A stretch of 64,000 nt of DNA from G963676095 sp963676095 (GTDB taxonomy: Bacteria > Bacteroidota > Bacteroidia > Bacteroidales > Prolixibacteraceae), in the NCBI GenBank assembly GCA_963676095.1, contig OY781040.1, forward strand, positions 2,356,001-2,420,000, read 5' to 3'. Below are positions 27,150 through 35,717 of the stretch, piece after piece; within the stretch, counting starts at the first letter, position 1; every line of letters starts with the position of its first letter. The notes beneath the pieces are model-generated. The model saw only the letters and a list, made by a program, of their open reading frames with translations, did no database searches and was not told where the DNA came from. The position numbers and the translations under genes were made by a program.

Positions 27150-27887
27150 TTATTCGTTCATTCCAAGAACAGAATTAATTTCCTCCTTGTAACTTCTTCC
27201 AATTGGTAAATGCTTCCCGTTTACCTCGACGGTATTTCCGAAAACAGCATCGATGCTTTTTACTGAAACAATATAGGATTTATGTATCCGAATAAATCCG
27301 TGGTCTTTAAGCTGGTTTTCAATATTCTTCATTCTGTCGAGCTTGGTAAATTTTCTGTCCCTCGTGTAAATGACTACATATTCTTTCATTCCTTCCAGAT
27401 ACAGAATGTCTGAAAAGTTTACCTTAACGGATTTATACCCCGACTTCACAAAAATAAAGTCGCGCACAGGATTCAGGGAATTGCCGGATACCGGTCCGGG
27501 AGCCTCGCTTTTATCCTGGAGCAGGGACATTCTTGCAGTCAGTTTGTTGACCGCTTTTACAAACCTGTCGAACGGAACAGGCTTTAGCAGGTAATCGGCC
27601 ACATCCAGGTCATATCCCTGGATGGCATAATCCGAATAAGCAGTGGTCAGTATTACAGCAGGTCTTTTCTGCAAGGTCTTAATAAAGTCGATCCCTGTAA
27701 TGCCGGGCATCTGAATATCCAAAAAAACCAGTTCCGCCTCTCCTGTTTCAATCTTTTCACAGGCATCCAGCGCCCGGCTATAAACGGCAACCAATTCCAG
27801 CTGAGGCATTTTTCTTACATAGTCGCTCAGGTATTCCCGGGCAATAGGCTCGTCATCAACAACAATACATTTTATTCTCGGCACCAT
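27150..27887 (-). CDS. LytT/AlgR-type response regulator (LytTR DNA-binding)
   Basis: A 245-residue two-component regulator. Receiver domain 1-120 with acidic pair Asp11/Asp12, phospho-acceptor Asp57 in VFLDIQMPG and the Lys in LLKPVPF. A LytTR DNA-binding domain follows (about 140-240: FIFVKSGYKSVKVNFSDILYLEG, HKSYIVSVKSI, LPIGRSYKEEI). Such regulators bind direct repeats upstream of envelope-related genes. Its likely partner kinase is the LytS-type gene at 29248-30339, which is on the same strand but separated by a plus-strand gene. Binding sites could lie in the repeat-rich 700-bp region upstream. Confidence 0.93.
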   Translation of the reverse strand: MVPRIKCIVVDDEPIAREYLSDYVRKMPQLELVAVYSRALDACEKIETGEAELVFLDIQMPGITGIDFIKTLQKRPAVILTTAYSDYAIQGYDLDVADYLLKPVPFDRFVKAVNKLTARMSLLQDKSEAPGPVSGNSLNPVRDFIFVKSGYKSVKVNFSDILYLEGMKEYVVIYTRDRKFTKLDRMKNIENQLKDHGFIRIHKSYIVSVKSIDAVFGNTVEVNGKHLPIGRSYKEEINSVLGMNE

Positions 27888-28165
27888 AAGCTGCTATTTT
27901 ATAACGACATCTATAAAAATAGAGAATATCAAACAAATATCCCTTTAAACCGTCAGGTAATAGTATAAAAATAATCGCAACCCCATGAATGAATTAAACG
28001 AACGCCTCCAATTTTTCAACAAACCTTCGCTATACCCATCTCCACGAATTACACCAATTACGCGAATTAGTTTTCCGCAGGAAGTCCTCGAAACCACTTT
28101 GGAGTTTTAGAATTTGTGAAATTTGAGTAATTCGTAGATAAAGGAATAGTAAATGTAAATCAGAA

Positions 28166-28206
28166 AAATTATAACCTGTAATCTTGAAGATAATAGGTTA
28201 TAATTT
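28166..28206. repeat. 12-bp perfect inverted repeat
   Basis: AAATTATAACCT (28166-28177) and AGGTTATAATTT (28195-28206) are exact reverse complements 17 bp apart. The right arm overlaps a degenerate first unit of the adjoining tandem repeat. The layout suits a dimeric DNA-binding protein; the partner is unknown. Confidence 0.7.
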
Positions 28207-28296
28207 CTGAAATATTAACCTATAATTTTGGAAATATTAACCTATAATTTTGGAAATATTAACCTATAATTTTGGAAATATTAACTTATAATTTCC
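28195..28296 (+). repeat. 22-bp tandem repeat with -7-like boxes
   Basis: Units with a 22-bp period start at 28217, 28239, 28261 and 28283 (core AACCTATAATTTTGGAAATA), with a degenerate unit before them. Three units contain TAATTTTG (28223, 28245, 28267), which fits the TAnnTTTG promoter consensus. The array lies about 290 bp before the DUF6515-like gene and 330 bp upstream of the LytT start. Confidence 0.8.
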
Positions 28297-28520
28297 GGTA
28301 GAATAAAGACAACTTTTCTTCCCCTTTTGAAAACCTGTTCCGGAATGATTGTTATGAACAGGACTTATGGATAAATTGACCCAAACCGGTAACAGAGAGC
28401 ATGTCTGCAATACTCCACCTGCGCTCCGGTTTGTAAATTCAAAAGTTGAACGAGCGGGACGTTGGTATAAAATATTCTGCAGTTGGATGAAAAGATAAAA
28501 ACGACTTCATCCCGGCGCTC

Positions 28521-28528
28521 TAAGTTTG
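28521..28528 (+). promoter_or_regulatory. -7-like box upstream of the first DUF6515-like gene
   Basis: TAAGTTTG fits TAnnTTTG and lies 58 bp before the start codon. The same octamer occurs 76 bp before the first small Spy-like gene. No -33 box is evident at either site. Confidence 0.35.
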
Positions 28529-28586
28529 AACAGGTTTAAAAAATACAGGAAAACAATTCGTAACAATCAAAAGAAAAATTAAAGGT

Positions 28587-29141
28587 ATGAAACGAATCAT
28601 TAACTACCGAAGAAAATTGCTGCTTCTGATCGTTATTACAGCAGGAGCAACAGCAGGTACGCAGGCCCAGGTTGTTGTAACCAGAAGGCCGGCTGCCGTC
28701 ACCGTTGTAAGGACTCCGGTAACCCGCGTCTACTATCCGGCAAGAAGGGTCGTTGTAGCCCCCCGGCCGGTGGTCGTCGCGCCAATTTACCGACCGGGAA
28801 TTGTTATTGCATCATTACCTGCCTACTATGGGATTGCCTGGGTCGGAAGGGTACCCTATTATTATTCCGGCGGGGTATTTTATGTAAAAACAGAAGGCAC
28901 CGAAAGTTACAAGGTGGTCCTTCCCCCTCAGGGCACAATCGTGCCCGCGTTACCTGACGGATCGGTAAAAACCATGATAGACGGGAAGCCTTATTATGAA
29001 TTTCAGGGAATAATCTACAAAGAGGTGATTATCGATAATTCCATAAAATACGAGGTGAGCGGGTATACCATCCTCCGGCGAAATAATACTATTTCCCTGA
29101 CAGGATATTTAAGTCAGCTTGAACGCATTCGAAAAATCTGA
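28587..29141 (+). CDS. DUF6515-like exported protein
   Basis: A 184-residue protein with a signal peptide (1-28, ending GTQAQ), so it is periplasmic or surface-located. A Val/Arg/Pro-rich stretch (about 29-70) precedes a compact domain with GGVFYVKTEG, LPPQGTIVPALPDGSV and GKPYYEFQGIIYKEV. The same domain recurs in the gene at 31765. This resembles Bacteroidota proteins annotated DUF6515; the function is not known. An AAAGG sits just before the ATG. It lies between the LytT and LytS genes on the opposite strand, so it may be a target of that pair. Confidence 0.75.
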   Translation: MKRIINYRRKLLLLIVITAGATAGTQAQVVVTRRPAAVTVVRTPVTRVYYPARRVVVAPRPVVVAPIYRPGIVIASLPAYYGIAWVGRVPYYYSGGVFYVKTEGTESYKVVLPPQGTIVPALPDGSVKTMIDGKPYYEFQGIIYKEVIIDNSIKYEVSGYTILRRNNTISLTGYLSQLERIRKI

Positions 29142-29182
29142 CTGTTTTTACCTTGCGCCCTAAAAGGAACAGACAGATTTTT
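29137..29182 (+). terminator. Intrinsic terminator after the first DUF6515-like gene
   Basis: TCTGACTGTT and AACAGACAGA form a 10-bp stem with one mismatch, followed by TTTTTCTC. The stem overlaps the stop codon. Confidence 0.6.
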
Positions 29183-29247
29183 CTCCTGACTACCTTCAGG
29201 GATGGGGTAAATCGGGAAAAAAATCGAGGATTGGTTTCATTCTTCTT

Positions 29248-30339
29248 TTACCGGCTGGGAAAAACAGGGAACTGGAGTGAAACCATGAATTCATCGTCCT
29301 TTTTCATCATTGTCAACTCGTATTTCTCTCCGAAAATCAGGTCCAGCCGTTTCCTTACATTGCTCAGCCCCATCCCTGACCCAGCTTTTTTTTCTACATG
29401 AAGGGGTTCTTTGAAACTATTTTTACAGACAAAATAAAAATTCGCCTTTTCGTCCCAAATATCCAGCTCCAGCCAGCCATCTTCCTCCCTGCCAATAGAT
29501 CCATGTTTAAAACAATTCTCGATAAAAGGCAGCAGTAACAGGGGCGGAATAAATACTCCCATCCGTTTTATATTAACGGAGATACGGACATTGTCCGGAA
29601 AAGAAATTCTCATCTTTTCCAGCTCCAGATAATTTCGGATAAAGTCCAGTTCCTTTTCAAGCGGAACCAGTTTTTGTTCCGTCTCATAAATCATATAACG
29701 CATGGTATCGGAAAGCCCGAGCACCATTCTTGGGGCCAGGTCCGACTTGGAATATGTCAGGCCATAAAGATTATTCAAGGTATTAAACAAAAAATGCGGG
29801 TTGACTTGTGATTTCAGGTATAAGATTTGTGCCTCCTGGCTACGCCTAAGTTCTTCCCTGCTTTCCTGCTCCTTTTGATCTTTATAATCATACAAACGCA
29901 AAAGCACCGCTATGACCGACAATACCGAATTCATCAAAAGACTAATCAACCACACCCCCCCGCTGGGAACAACCCGGTTATTGACCAACCTGCTCCCTCC
30001 CCAAAGAAGATTATCCTGAAGGGCCGGGAATCTGCCGGATAAACGGGATGGAAAAGAGACCACTTCTCCCGGGATCAAGCCGAAAATCCTCACCCTGAAA
30101 ACTGACCACAAAAAAACAGACAGCAGTATTGCCAGAACAAATAAAATAAGTTTCTGCCTGCGGATAAGCAATTGCTCAGCAACCAGCCAGCCCGCAGTAT
30201 AAAAGCTGCCGGCCATTAGCAAGATACTTGTGCCCCCCCTGACCAGCGACTGCTGCCAGGAAAAAAACATTGAAAATGAAATAAACAGGAAATAACCAAG
30301 GACCAGCCAAACTGCTATGTGTATCAATTTTTTCTTCAT
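29248..30339 (-). CDS. LytS-type sensor histidine kinase
   Basis: A 363-residue kinase of the His_kinase/LytS family. The N-terminal half carries about four membrane segments (around 8-28, 36-55, 62-82, 128-150) with a short extracytoplasmic loop. A coiled linker leads to the phospho-acceptor block QVNPHFLFNTLNNL (His182). The ATPase region has LLLLPFIENCFKHG (N box) and GSGMGLSNVRKRL (G box). It probably phosphorylates the LytTR regulator encoded at 27150-27887. The kinase and regulator are usually adjacent; here a gene on the other strand lies between them. Confidence 0.93.
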   Translation of the reverse strand: MKKKLIHIAVWLVLGYFLFISFSMFFSWQQSLVRGGTSILLMAGSFYTAGWLVAEQLLIRRQKLILFVLAILLSVFLWSVFRVRIFGLIPGEVVSFPSRLSGRFPALQDNLLWGGSRLVNNRVVPSGGVWLISLLMNSVLSVIAVLLRLYDYKDQKEQESREELRRSQEAQILYLKSQVNPHFLFNTLNNLYGLTYSKSDLAPRMVLGLSDTMRYMIYETEQKLVPLEKELDFIRNYLELEKMRISFPDNVRISVNIKRMGVFIPPLLLLPFIENCFKHGSIGREEDGWLELDIWDEKANFYFVCKNSFKEPLHVEKKAGSGMGLSNVRKRLDLIFGEKYELTMMKKDDEFMVSLQFPVFPSR

Positions 30340-30510
30340 AATACAATGTTACGAAATTAAAACATCCGCAATGAAGTGCTTAAACCAACATCATTAACCA
30401 TTCAACGAAATTCCGTTTCGGTCAATATTCATTTTATTGAAGTTCCCTGATGTTGGTACAAGTCAATCTGCTGTTTGATGAACAGATTTTCCGGGGGAAA
30501 TCCGATGAAA

Positions 30511-30518
30511 TAAGTTTG
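30511..30518 (+). promoter_or_regulatory. -7-like box upstream of the Spy-like gene pair
   Basis: TAAGTTTG fits TAnnTTTG, 76 bp before the 30595 start; the octamer matches the one at 28521. A TTTG lies upstream (30474) but at 33 bp it is too far to be a -33 box. Confidence 0.33.
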
Positions 30519-30594
30519 CTGCATAAAAACAGGAGAATTAAACCTGAATCGAATCAATAGATTTTAAACACGTTCAATAACTAAGAATTCAAAA

Positions 30595-30996
30595 ATGACA
30601 AGTATGAAAAAGTTAGTTTTAATCAGTTTTCTCTTTTACTTCTTTACAAACTGCATCTCGGCCCAGGAGCCGGCGAGCGGTCATACTCCTGAAGAAAGGG
30701 CCAAACTAATCGATGAATGGATGAAGGAAAACCTCCATGCCACCGACGATCAAATGCCCCAGTTGGAAGCACTGAACCTGGAATATGCAAAAAAGATGGA
30801 ATCGGTAAAGCAAATCTCGGGAAAGATTGACCAGCTTAAAACGGCCAGGGAGATCTTACAGGAAAAAGACGAAAAACTGAAAAAAATACTGACTAAGGAT
30901 CAGTTTAATCTTTACCAGGAAAAGAAAAAAGAATTACGGGACCAGGTAAGAAATGCTTACCAGGAAAGAAAAAATCAAACAAACAGGACTGATTAA
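30595..30996 (+). CDS. Small Spy/LTXXQ-like periplasmic protein
   Basis: A 133-residue exported protein; the start may be this ATG or the one three codons later (30604). A signal peptide ends CISAQE. The rest is almost wholly helical and charged, with two LTxxQ-like blocks (LHATDDQMPQLEALN; ILTKDQFNLYQEKKK). This is the pattern of Spy/CpxP-family envelope-stress chaperones and related Bacteroidota proteins. It is followed 54 bp later by a second gene of the same plan. The role in envelope stress is inferred from family resemblance and from the nearby LytS/LytT genes. Confidence 0.7.
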   Translation: MTSMKKLVLISFLFYFFTNCISAQEPASGHTPEERAKLIDEWMKENLHATDDQMPQLEALNLEYAKKMESVKQISGKIDQLKTAREILQEKDEKLKKILTKDQFNLYQEKKKELRDQVRNAYQERKNQTNRTD

Positions 30997-31050
30997 CTGG
31001 ATGTTGGATACTGTAGGAGGATGACAATCAATTAAATAAAAAATTCAGAC

Positions 31051-31473
31051 ATGATGAAATCAAAAATTTTAATGGGGACGGTTGCTTTATCAGCAATATT
31101 ATTATTTAGCAGCTTTGTTCCCGCCACGCAGTACAGAATGTACCGTTTTCTTCAAAGAAGCCCTGAAACACGGGCAAACCTGATCACTGCAATGATAAAA
31201 AACAGGCTGTCCCTGAATGATAGCCAGGCAGAGACAGCTTACCGGATCAACCTGAAGTATGCCCGGTTGTGCCAACCTTATATTGAACGAAAAGATACAA
31301 CCATGCAGGCACGTGAAGAACTGGCACAAATTAACCAGAAACGGCGCCATGAGATAATGGCCATTCTCTCGCCGGAGCAGGTTGATCAGGCAGAAAGTCT
31401 CCGCCAGCAACAGATAAAACGTCTAGAATGGATGCTCGGACGGCTAAAAAAGAATGGGACTGCCGTCCAATAG
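31051..31473 (+). CDS. Small Spy/LTXXQ-like exported protein (second copy)
   Basis: A 140-residue protein with a signal or anchor segment (1-26) and a helical body. It has the LSLNDSQAETAYRINLKYA and ILSPEQVDQAESLRQQQ blocks, equivalent to those of the preceding gene, so the two look like a diverged tandem duplication in one operon. A clear terminator follows. A periplasmic chaperone or stress role is inferred only. Confidence 0.7.
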   Translation: MMKSKILMGTVALSAILLFSSFVPATQYRMYRFLQRSPETRANLITAMIKNRLSLNDSQAETAYRINLKYARLCQPYIERKDTTMQAREELAQINQKRRHEIMAILSPEQVDQAESLRQQQIKRLEWMLGRLKKNGTAVQ

Positions 31474-31477
31474 CTCC

Positions 31478-31520
31478 CGTAGACTTCCCGATGGCTGGTG
31501 TAATTGGGAAGTCTACGTTT
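31478..31520 (+). terminator. Intrinsic terminator after the Spy-like pair
   Basis: A perfect 12-bp stem (CGTAGACTTCCC / GGGAAGTCTACG) with a 16-nt loop, followed by TTTC, starts four bases after the stop codon. Confidence 0.6.
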
Positions 31521-31764
31521 CAGAAAGGATAATTTGCAGACAAATACCTCAAATTCATTTTAATCTTTTTTGAATATCAACAAAACACGATTAATGAAGC
31601 AATTACGATAAGACACGAATTAATGTTCAATTTCTCTTAAAACGAATTGGTCAGATCAAACGTCCAGACATGCCGGTGCGGTTATATCCCGTGCTGGCAT
31701 GCTTTTTGAAAGGCTGTATCACTAAATGTTCTAAATGTTGAACAACTTATAAATTTTTACAGCC

Positions 31765-32364
31765 ATGAAGACAAAACATCTTATCAGTATTTTCATGATG
31801 GCGTTATTCGTTCTCGCCGGCACCGTATCATTTGCCCAGGGGAGAAGCGGCCATCACAGCAGGGGGCAGCAGCAAAAACAGGAACAGCCAGGCAAGGATA
31901 AAAACTTTCTGGGTCAGATGCACCGTAACTCAGTCGTATATAAGAGCAGGCCCCAGGAAAAAACGATGAGGTCTTTTTCCGGACGGCAAGAGCCAATCCA
32001 TTTCCACGAGAGGCCCTACTATCACAAAGGCGGAAATTTTTATGCCATGCGGAACGGACTCTATGTGCGCGTTGTTCCTCCTATTGGGATCACGGTTACT
32101 TCAATTCCCCGCAGTTTTATCAGGATAACTGTCGGTCCTTCGGTATACTTTTATGCAGAAGGTACTTTCTACCTTCCTTCAGGGCCCGGGGGACAATATG
32201 TTGTAGCAGCACCTCCTGTAGGGGCTATTGTTTCCAGGTTGCCACAGGGGGCCGTGGCCATCGAGATTAACGGCGAACCCTATTTCGAGTTTAACGATAT
32301 TATTTACAAGGCCGTATTCGTGGGTAAACCTGCCTATGAAGTTGTTGGTACGCTGATCGATTGA
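31765..32364 (+). CDS. DUF6515-like exported protein (second copy)
   Basis: A 199-residue protein with a signal peptide (1-25, ending VSFAQ) and a Gln/Lys/His-rich linker (about 28-90). A C-terminal domain is homologous to the gene at 28587: GTFYLPSGPG, APPVGAIVSRLPQGAV, GEPYFEFNDIIYKAV, YEVVG. Both copies share the spacing of these blocks. Function unknown; an envelope location is expected. A 291-bp gap with no clear feature other than the terminator of the previous unit and a decayed ACGAATTA motif precedes it. Confidence 0.75.
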   Translation: MKTKHLISIFMMALFVLAGTVSFAQGRSGHHSRGQQQKQEQPGKDKNFLGQMHRNSVVYKSRPQEKTMRSFSGRQEPIHFHERPYYHKGGNFYAMRNGLYVRVVPPIGITVTSIPRSFIRITVGPSVYFYAEGTFYLPSGPGGQYVVAAPPVGAIVSRLPQGAVAIEINGEPYFEFNDIIYKAVFVGKPAYEVVGTLID

Positions 32365-32394
32365 GATTATTTGGGAAGAAAATTATAAACATGA

Positions 32395-32442
32395 AAAAAG
32401 CTGGCATCCTTAACCTGAAAAGTTAAAAGATACCGGCTTTTT
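32395..32442. terminator. Bidirectional hairpin between convergent genes
   Basis: AAAAAGCTGGCATC and GATACCGGCTTTTT pair imperfectly around a GTTAA-bearing loop, with A and T runs at either end. It can serve the plus-strand DUF6515-like gene and the minus-strand outer-membrane gene. Confidence 0.55.
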
Positions 32443-32474
32443 CATTCTATCCAACTCATTCATTATTAAGATTG

Positions 32475-33899
32475 TCACAGACTATTGTCGTACCTTCTTT
32501 TTCCAAAGGGAATATTCAGCCCCATGCAAATGTTCGCCCCTAAATTATTCAAAGGAATGTACTGGGAGTTAACCTTCATGATCATCTGATCGGACCCGAT
32601 AAAAAAGTTAAATCCTCCGGGATGGAAATTCAGCATCCATCCGAGCGAGGTTGACAGGTTCGAAACCCCCAGGTTCACAGAACAGTCAAACCACCTTACA
32701 GGGGAGACATTGGCCGATATCCGGGCTTCAGTCCAGGTATAGACCGGATTGAACTGGGTAGACCAAAGGAAACCTGCAGATAGCTTCCTGTAGAAAGGCA
32801 TTTTATACTCGGCGGCCAGGTTCAGTGTGGCAGTCAGCATCGTTTTCTCTCCACTTTTTTCTCCCTGGTCATAGAATTTGGCCAGATCGGACAGATCATC
32901 CCCCAGGTCATTCAGCTGATCGCCAAAGTCCTTCGAATTATGATCATCACCGGCAACGGCAATATCGTCGAACCCATCGAATAGATAAGGATCGTTCATC
33001 GTCCTTCCTTTCAGTGTTGTATTCCACGAAATAAAACCCAGGTTAAGTAACGCAGCGGAAAGGGTCAGGTCTCTCGAGAATTCATAGGTAGCCCCAAGAT
33101 CGGTTCCCAATCCCCAACCGTTAAGCCCCGTATCGTCCGTGTCAAAGCCTGTTATCTTGTTCCCCTTGTCTTCTTCTTTTGTTTCAAAACTCGCGCCCGA
33201 GACAGCAGCATCCAGTGAGCCGGAAGCAATAATTTCCCATTTGTCCTGTGACGCGGAAACATCCAGCTGTTTAATATCTGCATCTCCCCTGGCGCCGGCC
33301 AGCAACAATTTTAGCTTGGCCCCAACAGTCAGGCGATCATTAATCCGATGAGCATGTCCAATGGCGATTTCGGCATATGCATCCGAAACAACCCGGATAT
33401 CCCTGATCCTGTAACCTACATTCGAGCCGGACATCCCTGTTTTCATAAAGTCAAACAGTTCATACGGCATATTTGAAAAGACATCCGTATGCACGTCGAT
33501 GTCGAAGGTATTATATCCGCCAAATCCGTAAAATCCGAAAGAAAGCAAAGTCAGGTCCAGGTTTGCTTGAATATGGTTTTTATCGTGAAGTTTACTTAAA
33601 AAATCGTCCCTTTTAACCGTCGAGCTCATAAACGTTGTCATGGTATATTTTTCATTAGGATCGTCATACTTGTATATAAAATCTGTCAGTCCGACGTTTC
33701 CCTGTGCCCCCGCGCTCAGGTTTCCCAGGCCGGGCATGCTGATATAGTTTCGTTCTCCCATAAACGACGGGTTCATCTTATGCCGGTAAAAAGACCCGTC
33801 CAAAAAGTAGCCGGAGTGCGGCAATTGTGCAAAAGAAAAAAACGGAAAAATACAGCCGGCTGCCAAAAACAAGATAGTTCTTCGAATATAGCGCTTCAT
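32475..33899 (-). CDS. DUF5723-like outer-membrane beta-barrel protein
   Basis: A 474-residue exported protein with a signal peptide (1-24, ending FFSFAQ). The start of the mature chain (GYFLDGSFYRHKMNPSFM) and repeated amphipathic strands with aromatic ends resemble DUF5723 proteins of Bacteroidota, which are predicted outer-membrane barrels. The chain ends GLNIPFGKRRYDNSL. It lies 18 bp behind the large lipoprotein gene, so the two form an operon. No specific function is known. Confidence 0.7.
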   Translation of the reverse strand: MKRYIRRTILFLAAGCIFPFFSFAQLPHSGYFLDGSFYRHKMNPSFMGERNYISMPGLGNLSAGAQGNVGLTDFIYKYDDPNEKYTMTTFMSSTVKRDDFLSKLHDKNHIQANLDLTLLSFGFYGFGGYNTFDIDVHTDVFSNMPYELFDFMKTGMSGSNVGYRIRDIRVVSDAYAEIAIGHAHRINDRLTVGAKLKLLLAGARGDADIKQLDVSASQDKWEIIASGSLDAAVSGASFETKEEDKGNKITGFDTDDTGLNGWGLGTDLGATYEFSRDLTLSAALLNLGFISWNTTLKGRTMNDPYLFDGFDDIAVAGDDHNSKDFGDQLNDLGDDLSDLAKFYDQGEKSGEKTMLTATLNLAAEYKMPFYRKLSAGFLWSTQFNPVYTWTEARISANVSPVRWFDCSVNLGVSNLSTSLGWMLNFHPGGFNFFIGSDQMIMKVNSQYIPLNNLGANICMGLNIPFGKRRYDNSL

Positions 33900-33917
33900 T
33901 TATTTTCAATTTAAAGA

Positions 33918-35717
33918 TTAATCATTCAGATCGACATCGATTCCCCCGTTTATCTGAAGGCTTATATTAGTCAGTCTTACAAACTGGTTTGCATTCAGTT
34001 CCACTCCTCCTTCTGTTTTCCCGCTGCTGGTTGCTTTTATATTTAATTCCAGGGCATCGAGGTCTTCCAGCTCATTGTTCTCGTCGGTCATGTAAACGGT
34101 CAGCTTTTTGCTCACAGAACCGGTAGCAGTTCCTGCAGGGATAGTTCCGGACACGGTTGTCGTAATCCCGTGAATCGTCGTTCCAGTCGACCTGAGCGGC
34201 CTGACTGTCAGGGTCAGCTCCAGTGGAATTGAATTCTCAACCGTCATCACCACGTTTATACCCAGGTTCTTCACATTCTCTGACACGTCCGACAAATCAT
34301 CCTTTAGACCGTCGATCGTCTCCTGGTAATTTATATTTACCGAATCGAACCGAAAAGGTACAAGTACCTCATAACTACCGGTAATTTCCATTTTCTTTGT
34401 CAGATCGACATGGTGCGTTTCATCCTGATCAGCACTGGCATTCATTGCCATTATGATCGAATCGGGGATTACCTTTAACAAGTTCGAAAGATCCTCGGCC
34501 TGAACAGTTTCATATCCGTCCTCAGCCGTTCCCTGCCTTGATATCAGAAATCTGGTATCTGTTTCTTCACCATCGACATCTGCGGCATTCACTTTAAGAT
34601 TGATCTGATCGACCTGTGAACCGCTAACAACCTCATCATTGTTTTTAGCATACATATCCACCGACAAGTCAACGGGAATACCCGTCGTATTGCCAATAGT
34701 CAAATAAATCAGTGGATTATGCAAGTCCAGGTAAGCCGAATCTTTCAGAAAATCGACATCGCTTCCCAGATCGACAGCGATTGACTGTCTTACCGGATCG
34801 ATTTCAGGATCTGCCTTCCCGGTTACTCCGGCAATCTGCAAATCGTCAACAGTTATCAATGGTGTAATTGTTATATTCTGAAGTTCGTCTAACCCGACAG
34901 TAACTTCCCCTGTTTTTATTCCTCCTTTTAAAGAAACCTCATTATCCGAATCAATGATCAGCATATTCTTATCGCCTACCTTCTGCATCACCAGTCCTTC
35001 TCCTCCGTTCATTCCAGAGAAGTCAAATCCGGTCAATGTCAGTGTCCTCGTAAAGCCCTCGTGCGGATCGAAAGCATCATCTTCCCCGTCAAGGGTAAGT
35101 ACGCCATCGACAACAACATCACCGGCAAATACGAGAAAAGAAGGCAAAGTCAGTTTTAGCTGGTCGAAGGTTAGTCTGTCAACATCGGAAGGAACCCCTT
35201 CAAATTTCAGGGTAAGATTTAATTTTGGAGAAGTTCCCTCCTTAAATGTAGCCGTTTTGATTGAAGAAATTTCTTCAGGCACCTCTTCGTTCACATCGAA
35301 AGAAGAACTCCGGTCGATACTTGCATACAATGGCCCGATCGTTACAGCAGACTTCACACGAAACGAAGTTTCTGTTCCTGATGTGATAGTTTGAAAATCA
35401 ACGTCAAGAGGTTCAAATTCGATATCATCGACATGAACCGTTACCGGATCTATATTAACCTTCACAGGATCAATCTCATCGGATTTCATAATTGAATACA
35501 GCCCTGATTCGTCGACTACCAGCATACCGGACGGATCGATAAAGTCGCTCAACCTGATCGTATCCGTATTACCAACGGGAATTGAAACAGAATCTCCCCC
35601 CAGGTTCATATCCAGGGAAATATCTTTCTCAAGGTCATAACTGTTATCCACACAGGAAATGAGAATAAAAGAAGATAACCCCAGGCTTATTGCAAGCATA
35701 GGTAAATTTTTTTTCAT
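33918..35717 (-). CDS. Large exported lipoprotein of unknown function
   Basis: A 599-residue protein with a lipoprotein signal (ISLGLSSFILISC, Cys22). The mature protein is rich in Asp, Val, Ser and Thr and has a repetitive all-beta look. Its first part, YDLEKDISLDMNLGGDSVSI followed by PVGNTDTIRLSDFI, is a start seen in many Bacteroidota lipoproteins. There are no cysteines beyond the lipobox and no enzyme motif. It precedes the DUF5723-like barrel gene by 18 bp, which suggests a lipoprotein-barrel pair at the outer membrane. Function unknown. Confidence 0.65.
   Translation of the reverse strand: MKKNLPMLAISLGLSSFILISCVDNSYDLEKDISLDMNLGGDSVSIPVGNTDTIRLSDFIDPSGMLVVDESGLYSIMKSDEIDPVKVNIDPVTVHVDDIEFEPLDVDFQTITSGTETSFRVKSAVTIGPLYASIDRSSSFDVNEEVPEEISSIKTATFKEGTSPKLNLTLKFEGVPSDVDRLTFDQLKLTLPSFLVFAGDVVVDGVLTLDGEDDAFDPHEGFTRTLTLTGFDFSGMNGGEGLVMQKVGDKNMLIIDSDNEVSLKGGIKTGEVTVGLDELQNITITPLITVDDLQIAGVTGKADPEIDPVRQSIAVDLGSDVDFLKDSAYLDLHNPLIYLTIGNTTGIPVDLSVDMYAKNNDEVVSGSQVDQINLKVNAADVDGEETDTRFLISRQGTAEDGYETVQAEDLSNLLKVIPDSIIMAMNASADQDETHHVDLTKKMEITGSYEVLVPFRFDSVNINYQETIDGLKDDLSDVSENVKNLGINVVMTVENSIPLELTLTVRPLRSTGTTIHGITTTVSGTIPAGTATGSVSKKLTVYMTDENNELEDLDALELNIKATSSGKTEGGVELNANQFVRLTNISLQINGGIDVDLND

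Larger units (their letters stand above)
27888..28586. other. Repeat-rich intergenic region upstream of the DUF6515-like gene
   Basis: A 699-bp gap between divergent genes. It contains remnants of a common intergenic motif (ACGAATTACACCAATTACGC near 28054), a 12-bp inverted repeat (28166-28206), a 22-bp tandem repeat (28195-28296), a 7-bp inverted repeat CCTGTTC/GAACAGG (28334-28362) and a -7-like box at 28521. No coding potential was seen. Confidence 0.7.

Noticed and set aside
28195..28296. CRISPR array
   Set aside because: The 22-bp units are contiguous with no spacers, and there are no cas genes nearby.
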